A DNA stretch of 64,000 nt, from contig CM055098.1 of the NCBI GenBank assembly GCA_029204225.1, forward strand, positions 15,646,858 to 15,710,857, given 5' to 3'. The translations under genes were made by a program, and so were the position numbers. This document shows positions 38,040 through 50,600 of the stretch, in pieces; position 1 is the stretch's first letter, and each line of letters starts with the position of its first letter. The stretch is from Diphasiastrum complanatum (Eukaryota; Streptophyta; Lycopodiopsida; Lycopodiales; Lycopodiaceae). The notes under the pieces are model-generated. The model was given only the letters and a program-made list of their open reading frames with translations. It ran no database searches and was not told the DNA's origin.

Positions 38040-41000
38040 GATACAAAAAATTTAAAAAACATTTGAATCTGTTTCTGACTCACTCCCTCCCTGTTCTTGG
38101 GGACGTCGGTAAGGCAATGTGGGAAGTCGCCTAGGAGTTGGATGGGAAGGAGGTGTTGTGTTTGTGAAATTAGATTGAGTCGATGATGCTTCCACGAAAG
38201 AAGCACATGCATTCGTGATCCAGTCGATTACGGATTTTGGGAACGGTTTCCAATGATTCGAATCTCTTTTTCCTCTTCTTACGTCCAAATTTATGAGGTG
38301 ATCAGAAAAAAAGTCTGAGTAAATGTTAAAACCATTTAATAAATCTTTTGAGGTGCATTGTAGATGATTGCAATAATCTGGAGGTAAAACCATACATTAA
38401 CAGCTTGGATATAAATAGTTTGGAGGACCCATGTTGCGTCGCCTTGATGATACGAGAGACATTTCTGCTTCGAAGAGACCTCTGTCAAGAGGACCAACAT
38501 CAAGAGAGTGATACTCAGCTCCACATTATTTCATGCTTCGCTTGAACGTGGCCCAGGGCCCTAGAGCACTTACTAAGTCAGAGACACCATTAGATGAGGA
38601 GACAAACATTCCAGCACATTATTAACATTGTGATTAGCGACAGTGCAGAGAGCATAGACCTTTTGCTACCAAGACATCACAACATATCACTAGATAATGT
38701 CATTGATGAGGCAGAGCTTTTTCTTCATCCACATCAACATCATCATTCTCAGCGACATTGGCACCCTCATGATAAGTGCAAATAGCAGAGACCTATTGCT
38801 ACCACGACATGACAAAATGACACTGGATCACAATGTCAACAGGGCAGAGCATTTGCTTCTTCTACAATATCATCATCATCCTCAGTGATACTAGCACCCT
38901 TAGTTACAACTTACAACCATCAAAGATTTCTTTAGTTTCAGGCCACGCCAATAGTAGAGAGACATCATTATGTATATTGTTTCAGTTGATGTCATTTTCA
39001 GATGTACTAAAAACGTAATTATCCTCCAACGTTCCGTTATCAAATGAAGTATCTTGAGACTGCTTTACCACACTGGTTCTTTTCTTACTTTGCCCACATT
39101 GGGAGCAATGTTCTTCATAGCTTGGGAGAGTTATGGACTACGGACTATAGGCTTACTAGGCTACTCTGTATGTACTCTACGGGCCTTTTTACATTTATTG
39201 TTGTTTGAACTTTTGTTCCTAGTTACGCACTTTACATTATTCATGTATAGGCCCCAGAGCCTTTTTTATGCTTATGACTGGCCTTCGTCCTTATTTCTAT
39301 CATTGATTGGCCAACTGCCTTTGATTATTGAGTCATATGTGGAGTGGGGGCCCTTAGTAGGGTGCACTATTTTCCCTCCATATTCTTTACCTCCCTCCAT
39401 TTTTTAATTCCTACATTAGGGTTCACTAGTGGGGTATATATAGGGCACTTGTACATTGATTCAGCTTATTGATTGGTAATGCTTGGGCTCTTCGTGAGAG
39501 AACCTATTTTCTTGTGACTTCATGTGATGCTAGTTAGCCATTCTTCGTGGGAGATTGATCAATTAGCCTACATGTTGTCTTTTCAGATGATGCAAAAATT
39601 GTGAATTAGATCTTAACTGAGGTCCCTTAAGATTATAAAAGTATGGTGTCCTCGATTCATTTCCTTCCTGATCCATCATAATAAGGTAGCCATAACTAAG
39701 ATATCAAGCTGCCCTAAGGAAGGCTTCTGGTCGGCACCAACCTTTTAGCTTCTTCATGTGCTTGACATAATCCCTAATAGTTGCAAGAAAGGTTTGTCAT
39801 GAGGGTGCTCAAGGTTGGAGTATCATTATTTCACGGCACGGACTAGGCAAAATTGAATTAGCATGGCAGCTAGGGACCATAATAGCATTCAAACGCATTT
39901 TAAACATCAAAATTTCAAACCATATTCTGGAGGGCCCTAAGACCCCAAAAAGGTTTGTCGCGAAAAAGATAATGAACTCTTAATCACTGTTTTTTTTCAG
40001 TTTACATGCTCATTCAATCACTTTCATGACATATGTAACGTCCTGACACTGAAACAAATAATTGGATTGGTCAAAACCCCCAAAAGGTTAGCAACATGTC
40101 AAACTTTTGAATACTGCATCATTACTTGGGACAGTAAAATTTTAAGAAATTCTAGCAAGATCGTCATACCCATCAGACATAACGAATTTGATTTTCAGGT
40201 CATTTTGGCATTTAGTCGGCTTGACCAGTCACCAGATCGCTGCCGCCTCCTGCCAAATTAGCCATATATCATAATTCACCTAAGGGATCGGAGCAACCTG
40301 CAATCTTGATAACACATGACCTGTCTAGCCAATGGGAACTAGGTCACCAATCTTGATGAATTGACCAACGAAGCTCCAGCATGTTTACTGTCAGAATGAA
40401 GTCCTAGTAAGTCTTTTTGCTATCTGGGGACTTTCTAGATTGTTCTATCACTGATTTTTAGGGTGTAAAACTACTGAAATGAAAATTCTCTGAATTATAT
40501 AGATTAAACAAGTCAGTTGAGCTTATAAATTTTGGTTCACGCTCACCTGTGGAAGTGAATCAAGGTCATAAGCACGAATTTTTGGGCATCCAAACAAGTC
40601 TTGAATGGAAATTCAAAGTTCAAATTCTCAGAAATCCAAGGCTATAGGTTGATTGTATTCCAGCATGAGCACACTACACAGATGAAAAATAAGCATGATA
40701 TGAGCTTCACTGTAGGAAGCACATCGTAGAACTTTCTCATCTTGTCATTCGTCTTTACTGAGTGTACAAACCAACTCCATTCTATTGTGTCTTCCAACTT
40801 TGTGGATTTTCTTTCAAATTTTTCAAGAACATGAGGAAGGAGATAATATACAATTGATTAGCTTAGTTACTTCAATCTTACTTAGGTTTTGCTAAGGGCC
40901 ATAATAAAAGAAGGCTCAAATGCAAGAAAAACTACAGTGAGGCCACACAAACAGCCAAAAGTAGATTAAAAGTAGGATCATAGATAACACGACCTCCATG

Positions 41001-41762
41001 GAGTTCCTAATAGGGCTCACCTACCTCCATAAATAATATCTTAAACCATCAATTGACACACTAAGTCCTTGTCTACTTTAAGAAATCCTTGTGTATATTA
41101 CATCCCAGAGAAATATATCGGTCAGCTCGGGTCCACCTTGACATCCCAGAGAAATATATCGGTTAGCTCGGGTCCACCTTGACATTTATATCTGACAATC
41201 AACTCTATGCTAAGCAGTCCAAGTGTTTTTTTGCAGTTTTAGCATTTTCTAAATCGACTTTTTATTTGAATTGACATTCGAAGCACTATTTTCCAATCTT
41301 TTGGATTGCAAATTCGAGATTAATCCAGTATATATGATATTGAATGCAAATATCATAGTAGGAGACTAAAGCAAAAGTACTTCTGCCAACCCATTATGTG
41401 AAACCTTCAAGAACATGCTACTGCAATAGGCAATAAAGAAGGTGTATGTTATTATGACAGCCACACACACGTAGGAAGACATAAATTGCAATGCAATGCA
41501 ATACTTTCCTTCCCATATTTGTTCACAAGAATGTTGCCAGGATGTGGATCTGCTTGAAAAAAGCCATCTTTTAAAATCATCTGTCCATATGCAGTCGATA
41601 GATTTCTCAAAATATTTCTGCACAAAAACAGCGAGTCGTCAACATTATTTATAAGCAATGTGGTATGTATCTATAGATATTCCTAACTACGAAAGAGATT
41701 CAACTCTGTTATTTGGTACCCTCCATGCCCTAACACCAAGTTGAAATTTGATAGCAATACAT

Positions 41763-41812
<50 letters not shown>

Positions 41813-44800
41813 AAGAAAGAAAGAAAGCTTTATTAATGTCTTTTCCATGCCAAAAGGCATATAAGACTAGTAAATGTACATGTCAAGTATTTGGTAACAA
41901 TGGGAGCGTATGAAACGTCTCCAAAACAGTAACATAAATAACAAATCTAAAGCTATGAACTGAAATAGATGTGATGATATATGAAACATGTGGGAGCATG
42001 TATACTGCTAAAAGTCATGAGTGGGGTATGACACTATCATCCAATCCTGTCCTGCTGATGCTGTAAAAGGATGTAATACGGGCCGCATGGAGGGCCACTG
42101 GTGGTGGCTGACGTCGTCTAGGAGGGTGAAGAGGTCTCCTTGTGGTAAGTTGAGTAGCTCGTGCTGCAACATGGGTATGTGTGGGGCACTGTCTCCGATC
42201 TCTATGGGCAGGTAAGTCATCATCACCATCATCATTATCATCAAATACTAGGTCTCGTCCTCTCCTCCTGGAGAAGAAAGAAGTGATTTGAGACTGAGAA
42301 GCATGACTCTGCTGGGCTGTCTGACACAGCCCTGTCGTAGTATAAACATCGCCCGTATCATGAGTGCAGCGCATCTGGAGTCCTCATAGGCTAGGAGGGA
42401 TCATAGGGTGACGGGTGTGTCACGGAACAAACAGTGGTATCTCTTTCTGATCTCGTAATATACTGGGCATCTAAAGATAAAGTGCTCCTCTGACTCCACC
42501 TCATCCAAGGAGCATAACTGACAAATCCGCTCCGCTCTCGGGATACCCTGGAATCTCCCAGTCTCAATAGCCAACTGATGTGATGATACGCGAAGCTGGC
42601 CCAATGTGAATCTGAAGCAGTGTGATAACCCTGAGTCCAAATAGTGTGGCAAAACTGGGAACCCTGCTATGTCAAGCTCAATAAAGTGAGTCCAGTAATA
42701 GTCGGGTTTAACCCCACGCTGTCGCCTCCAAGTATGATCGAGGTATGCCCGATATAAGACGCGCCTGATATACTGATGAGTACCTGAGGAGAGCTCTGTA
42801 ATGTGGATACCAAATGACTCAAGGAGGAAGTGGAATGCCTGGGAGAACCACGACAATCGATAGCCCTGGTCATGAAGTGAATGTGAGGAAACAAGTGCTA
42901 TCTGTGTATATCTCATATCTGCATCGGGCAGAGCCTGGACTCTCTGAATATATGTGATAAGATGTAAAGCGGCATCTATCTGAATGGGTGGAACGGCAAA
43001 CTCTGCAAGAAGGATCTCGTGCGGAACCGAGGGCTTCGCCCGAATCATACGAGCTAACATAGTGGTCTGTAATCGTGAAATGCTGGCCCAGTGTGATGAC
43101 GAGAGACCAGTACACCATGTCTCTGCTACATACATGGCAGTGGGGGTGACAATAGTATCAAAAAGTCTACACTTACTACGAGCATCTCTGATGAGCTTCC
43201 TGAAGCAGAACTGCTCAACCTGAACAAGAGAGGAGTGCCCCTTCCCAAGTCCGGTGGTGGCCACCTGTCGCATGCTAAAGGTAGGACCAGAAAAGAGTAT
43301 TCCCAAAAAGTATAAGAGGAAACTACCTCTAAGGCCTGCCCATCTAGGGTGAACTCCTGGCGCTGCATGAAAGCTCGAGAAGTGTTGAAGACCATAACTT
43401 TGGTCTTCGTAGTGTTCACCCCCAGTCCCCATTTGGTACAAAATCCCTGTAAACAATCCAACTGCCTCTGTAATCCCTCTCTAGTCGGGGATACAAGTAC
43501 CACATCATCCGCATAGAGGAGAATAGCAATCCGAATGGTGCCCAGTCTACATCCAGCCCCGCCACACTGTGAGATGACTCGCTCTAACTCATCAATGTAT
43601 AATCCAAAGAGAACCGGTGAAAGAGAACATCCTTGTTTCACCCCAATGGTGCTCCAAATGTGATCAGATAGGCCACTGTCATGTCGGAAACATCCCAAGA
43701 CCTTCTCATAAAGATCCATCACTGCTAGAACAATATCTGTGGAGAAACCAAGGTCACGAAGTCTCTGAATGAGTAGGGAGCGTGGTACAGAATCAAAGGC
43801 TTTCCTGAAGTCCACAAAACAACAGTAAACCCTCTCTTTCCTGTACTTAGCTTCCTCAATCAAAGCTCGGAGTGTGAAGATATGGTCAGTGGTAGAATAA
43901 TGAGATCTAAAACCTGCCTGCCCCAATGCATGTAATCTCCGGTTTTCCGCCTCTGAACTCACTGCAGACTGGAGTATGGTGCCATAGAGCTTCGTGAGAA
44001 CATGCCCAATCATGATAGTGCGGTAATTACCAGGAATCATGGGATCACCATTTTTATGAATAGGATGGATGATGTTGGTGCACCAGGATGGCGGAATTGA
44101 GGAGAGTGGCTAGTGTGGGAGCAAGGAGGTCGGAAGTATGGGTTAGGAGTTCAGATTCGAGGTCTTCAATATCTCTTGCCTTATGGGACTTCATTCTCTT
44201 GATGGTCGCGAGTCATGGTGATGAGAGGTATGGAGGATGGTGATCCCATGAGATAATCCACAACACTATGTCCACCACTATGGGGGTGACAAGTATAACT
44301 ACCGGAGTTTGGCCAGCAAGTTAGGCCATTGTAAATGGCTAACTCATGAGCCTCTCCAAACTGCAATAAATGCTCACCGTAGGGGGTAATAGGTCCCAAG
44401 CTGTCCTCTGAAACCCTGGTAACTCCCATCTCATCACTGTCAAGGGCATGAACGCGGAGCTGGTCGGTGATGTCATAAAACTCTGACTGCCGTGAGGAGG
44501 TTCGAGCATTAAAATCCCCAGTAAGGAGGATATGCCCTCACTCTGCAAATCTAATGATGTCAGGCGATAAAACAAGGTAGGGTGAACCTGTGTACTCAGC
44601 CAAGGACGAAGACTCTGGAGGAAAATAGCATGCCGCCACAAAGAGGTCCCTGTCCAATCCAATATCCTATCCAACAATACGAATCCATATATAACGTGCA
44701 TACTCGTCGTGTCTGATGAACTCGATGCTCGGGTGAAGAGACTCCTTGTATAAGCATGCAACACCTCTGGATCCACGACCACTAGCTGATCTAGTCTCAG

Positions 44801-45826
44801 GTCTGTATACGGAATCCCATCTATATCCTGGAAAAATCGGTAGTCCTCTCTCCTGACTCTCGTGAGTCTCTGTAAAAAGCAATAGATCTCTGTCAGTGAT
44901 GAAGTCAATCAGGTCGCCAGCTATGGAAGATGAGTGGATACCATCACAGTTCCATACTCCAATCCGGAAATGGGCCCCGGGGCACTCCCGAACCCGGGGA
45001 CCCCAAATCCCTAGCACTGAGAGCTGCTAGGAGCGCTGTCAAGAAAGCGCACTCGTCCATCTCGATAAATGACTCATCTGCCAAACTCACGGGCTGTCTG
45101 AAAGGCCCTACGCCTCTCTTCTACCTGGATATATGTGAGGTCGTCATCCATATAGATAGTGGTACCACGTAGCTTAGCTCTGCACCGCAAAGCATCTCGG
45201 CGACTCTCAAGGGAGGTGAAACGGATAATGAGTGTGGCTGCATCTCTAGTGGTCCTCCATGCGGTGTCCAATCCCTCTGTCCGGTGCCCGAGAGTGGTGT
45301 CGAGAAAGCGTTTGGCTTCAGCCAAGGCATCCTGTGTATCCGGGATCCCTCGAACTCGAATGTTGTGGGCTTTTTGGTCTCGAGATTTCTCTTCCGAGAT
45401 GGTGGCTGAGATAACCAAGGAGATGGGAGTGCTTGGTTTGGTGCCTTTTTTCAAACAGATGCCCAAGAAAGGGCCTCTTCTTGTTGCTTCTCAATCTTAG
45501 TTTCTAGAAGGCTCAACGGTGAGTGGTGAGCCATCAGCGAGGGAGAATAGGGGTGGGGAGGTCAGCGAGGTAGCTAGCGAGGGTGAGCATCCATCAGTGA
45601 GGGGGGGGGAGCCAGCGAGGGTGGAGCAGTCGCAATCATCTTCAAGGGCAGCGAGGGGTAGAGCAAGGGAAGCGAGGGGAGCTGTAGCGAGGGGGACTGT
45701 AGCGAGCAGGGCTGGAGAAGAAGCAGTGAGGGGAAGTGGAGAGTCAGCGAGGGGGGGGTTTGGGGTGGCATTGGCAGCGAGGGTAGGGGAGCGGGAGGAT
45801 CTGCGAGGAGCCATGAAGCGAAGTCG

Positions 45827-45896
<70 letters not shown>

Positions 45897-47537
45897 CTAA
45901 AACAGTAGAAGCACACAGATGACGTGTTGTTAATTGAAATAGAAGATGCTTACACGATACATGTCTCCAATGACACTCGATGTGTGTTCTCTTGGTTTCC
46001 AAACTATAATAATGCAGAGTAATATAGGATACTGTGCTTTTATTAGTAGTGTTGAGGTAAAGGAAAATAAAGCAAATGCTGTTGAGCTTCTCAATCCATA
46101 GAAAGAATGACAGTTGAATCCTAAGGTGACTGCATTCAACATTAGAAACAAGTGCTTTCTTCCAAATTATGCACAAGCTTCATTAGAAAAGGGGTTTTAA
46201 GGAGATTTGGTGTACCTCTTTGCTAACATTGCCCGTGCTCCCTGAGGGTTGAGTCCTCTTTTAGTCATCTCATCCCTCAATCGCAGAATCTGAATCCCCT
46301 CGATGAAATCCATGACAAGGACTCGCCTATTTTGTGATGAAAAAAATTCAGTGTCAAGGAAAACCACTTGCTGGTTTTGCCAGTCAAAGCACCCATTTAG
46401 AACTTTGCAAGCAGAGCAACAATTACGCGCCAAAAACAATCTGAGATCTACAAAATATTTATATCAGGCTTCAGCTCTACAAATGTCAATGAAAAAGTCG
46501 CAATTGCAAACCTTTTAACTGAACTGTACTCAGCAAGCGTTCTGATTCAACATTAAGCTTTACCAAGGTCAAGTAACCTAACTCTATAAAAAAAAATTCC
46601 CCTCTGAGAAATAGCTCTTGCTGAGGTTAAGATAAATAAGAGTTTATAATAAGAAGTGCATAGCAAGCATAACCAAGCCTGATTGCTCCAAACTTTTACA
46701 TTAGGCCTTGATCCGAAGTTCGAACCATGAATGCAGATGCAATCTCTCTGAAGCATGAAACTTTAAAGTTTTCTATACGATCTTATTGAACTAAGAGCTT
46801 TTTCTAAGGACCGATATGAAATGTATTTGTCAATTTATCATCATAAGGAGTATGCTGAAAAGGATTGAATCAACATAAAAATCATAAAAACCAAGAGTCT
46901 TTCTATTTGATATTCCCAATCCTCAACCCGGTACTCTATTATTTCAAAATGCGCCCAGCATAAAACACATGCAAGTAGATGAGAAATCTGTTGATATTAT
47001 TTGCTTCACTTGCACCAATACTCTATCCTGTTGAACAACCTTCAGAAGATGACCAACATAAGGCTCTCTTACAAAGTGATAATCCACTAGATTCTAACTG
47101 CAATATTTATTCCAATATTACATTGACTAGCAGAAATAAACTGCCATTGCATTCAAAAGCTTTTGAGATTTATGGCCAGCTGGACAAGTTTGGGTCTTGT
47201 TCATTTCTTTTCGCTCCACACATGGTATGTCCATTTGGTACAGTCTTTTAACTGTAAAGTAACCAGTCCCATCTCTAAAGGGAGTTGATAACACCAGCAA
47301 TGCCACAAGCAGAAAAAGCCAACTGAAATAGACTTGAAAAATTAAGTCATTATTGATTGAAATAGATATAGGAAGCATACCTCGTAACCATACCTTTAAC
47401 AGACCGAGGAATTAATACAGGTGGATTTCCATGATTTGCATTTGCCAATGTCACTGCAATTTGATCCATTGATTTTGCCTCCCTCACGAAGTCAAATTCA
47501 TACTGAACCTGTACAAGAATTGGATAACTAACTAACT

Positions 47538-47613
<76 letters not shown>

Positions 47614-50600
47614 GGAAAAGACGGTTTTCTATAGAAAGGAAGATTAAAATAGCCAGCAAGTCTACCTTCATGAGACATCAATGCAAGTTGCAGCCATCAA
47701 GAAAACGAATGGTACCAGAGGCAGAGGCCAAGCGATTATATGCTATGGGTCAAGCGGGTTTCAGAGCTCACTACTCCACTATTAATCACATCATTAGACT
47801 TCGTTCCATCATTGAGCAAGCCAAGCATAAAAGAGAGAGAGTTTATTGTTATTTTTGGGATTTTAGGAAAGCCTTTGACTCAGTCCCATGACCCTTGCTT
47901 ATTCGAGCATTTTAGAACCAATGATGAGCACCATTGGGGTGAAACAGGGTTGTTCCCTTTCACCTACTCTATTCGGGTTATACATCGACGAGCTTGAGGA
48001 GTTTATTGGCCGTGATGGTGGTCTGGGTTGTAGCCTTGAAAATATATTGATCACCATATTGTTAAATGCAATGATATAGCTCTATTATCACCGACCAAAG
48101 AGGGGCTTTTCTGGACAGTCTACATGCTTTTTGCCCCAAATGAAAATTGCAAGTGAACATTTCGAAGACCAAAATAATGGTCTTCAATACTTCTAGGGCT
48201 TTTATGTAGAGACAAGTGCTTATCTTCAATGGTCAGCCTCTAGAGGTAGTTTCAAATGCTAAATACCTAGGGGTGCTTTTCAGTGGTCCCATTTTCAGTA
48301 TGACACATGCAGCTTTGGCCTTGCCCAAGGAAGGGCCATGCCTCCTTGGTCCAGTTGGAATGATTTTGCTTTAGGAGATACATTCATGATGCTCTCAGTA
48401 AATGTCACCTTTTGGACCTTCTGGTCACTCCTAAAGTACTCTATTCAGTTCAGGCTTAATGTCTAACAATCAATAAGCGGAAGCAGTAAATGATATCAAT
48501 AATCATTTGTTGATAGATGTAAGTACATGAGTTGGAGATACAGAGAATCACACAATAAGTTTCATCTCTATTAACTTCCTTACCGCACAACAATACGATG
48601 ACAGAGGATAGTGAACCAAGTTTAAGAGAAGAAGAACAATAATTGGTGTCAAAGTATTGAGCATATTAGAACTTGATTGACATTCGGGGTCCACATAAAT
48701 ACAGCAAAATGGGTTAAGTGAGGAGACCACAATAAAAAACATGCTAGTACTACTACAATAGATTCAATATTACTTTTGGACTGAGAAGGCCGTTCAGAAC
48801 CTCTGAAGCCTAAAATGTCTATTTCTTATGAAGACTGAACATAACTAAAACACAAGGCAAAGAGATAAGATGGAAAATGCCATGTCAAAATATGGAGAGA
48901 CATGTATAGTATCATCCAGCTTTAAAATTAGTATCAAGTTGATGTGCCAAGTTCGTAGGAATCTCCCCCGAGGATATAATCAGTCTGCTCCAAAGTGATG
49001 ATAAATAGAGATGATGTAAACAAGAGTCATATTGCATACCTCATAGCATCTGTGCACTAAAAAGTTAGCAACCTGTGCTCATATAGATTTCTTAGCAACA
49101 ACATGAACCATAAGAATATGTGTCGCGTACATTAGCCAATGCACTAAACTATCAACCAAATATCCAAATTTTTAGTTTGATATGTCATGGTCCAACTCAG
49201 CTAGCCCAAGTGGGATAGGCTTGTTGTGCACGTCAATGGCAGGAAAAGATGGCGATGCAGCAAGAATGTGATATTATAACTTGGCATAATCTCCATCATC
49301 AAACTCATGAATGTGAAGGGAGCTATGGCAATTGGAGGCTGCCTCAATCAATGAATAGCCTCTTTTACACTTCAAACACAAGTTCTTTAAGCAGATCTTG
49401 ATCGAAGAATGTAATGTTGGAAGTAGAGTTTCCAACCTTTTGGAATCACCTTTTCAAAACTGTATGAATCGGCATGAATCATGGTTCATAGCCGGGTCCA
49501 TCCCGGAAAAATCAGCAAGACATTTGAAAATTCATTGTTTATTGTAGAAAGCTTAAGCTAAAACCAAAATTCAAATTACTGTTCACCAAATCACAAGTGC
49601 ACAATACAATGTTGAATGAACACAATTTAAACTTTACGAAAAAGATTCCATGTTCCAATTTCCACTTAATATTGTAAGTTGATGACTAGCACAATCAAAG
49701 ATTGTTCAAAATCAAAGAACCATTTTCTTTTCTTTCTTTATTTCTTTTTCCCAAGGGTCCGATTCTTTTTTATTCAAATCAGACTTGAATGATTCATTGA
49801 CGAACTGATTCGTTGGCCAACAGATCGTAGTTTGTGAAACCATAGTTGGAAGAATGTACAGCTTGGTCCATTCATGCACCTAATCCTTCTAAAAAAATAC
49901 CTTGGTCAATTCATACATCCAATCCTTCTAGTGAAAGGCATCATGCATATAGGTATGATTTATACTTGCAAACCCCTACCCCTACAACAATAAAAAAATA
50001 GGATATTCAACAACAATTTGTGCAACACAAAGATAAGAAAATATGCACACATGACCGTAGTAGAGTATTAGATCCTCTGAGGGAAATATCCAATCCAAAT
50101 GAGCTCTTAGTCCACTATGAAGAATTTGGCTAAATAGAAATCAAAGCTTGGGTCTAACATCTCTCTATTTCCCAATAATTTCTAGCACATCTTCAGACCC
50201 CTATTCTCGAACCTATACTACTATACTTGAACAATCATACAAAATGTTCATTACCTTGGCTGAACTCTCTGTTTTTCTAACTACTAGCACAATGTAGTTC
50301 CTCATTATAACCTTCTCAAAAAAATGAGGTTTGCAAAAATTCTAAAAGACAATCTGTACACCCAAGGTTTATTTCGTCCATGTTTCATGTGATTCAATCT
50401 TTCACATAAATACCTCGTTGTTGATGAGCAAAAGATTATCTGAATCACTTATTGTCCTTTTTCAAGGACTAACAACGTTCTAGCAGAGTAAAGACCTTTC
50501 AATTTCATCTGCATCAAAATTACCATCACTTGTGTCCAAAGTTGTTTAACTCAAGGATCAAGTGGAACTTCTATAGAAGATGACGGGAAAGCTCATCTCA

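Larger units (their letters stand above)
37911..41508. other. Intron 8 of the ABC1-type kinase; repeats, no gene
   Basis: Holds a (GA)n run at 37968-38037, a doubled unit of about 130 bp at 38640-38895 (GCTACCA.GACAT ... GGCAGAGC ... CATCATCAT) and a 41-bp tandem duplication at 41101-41182 (CATCCCAGAGAAATATATCG). A plus-strand frame at 39054-39407 would encode a hydrophobic 117-residue peptide that resembles nothing I know and is probably chance. The rest is featureless. Confidence 0.6.
41828..45830 (-). mobile_element. LINE retrotransposon, about 4 kb, in intron 7 of the ABC1-type kinase
   Basis: Non-LTR element on the minus strand: ORF1, APE-type endonuclease, reverse transcriptase, a C-terminal CCHC-like segment and a 3' UTR ending AATAAAGCTTTC. 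It inserts in the same orientation as the host gene, between exons 7 and 8. It is bounded on both sides by GA runs (45831-45889 and 41765-41808). The linker between endonuclease and RT is much too short and the endonuclease carries stops, so this copy is internally deleted and inactive. The RT is unlike typical angiosperm L1, but I cannot name the clade. Confidence 0.88.

Noticed and set aside
39054-39407. Hydrophobic 117-residue plus-strand frame
   Set aside because: Lies inside an intron, resembles no membrane protein I know and has no supporting neighbours; AT/T-rich sequence readily encodes hydrophobic runs.
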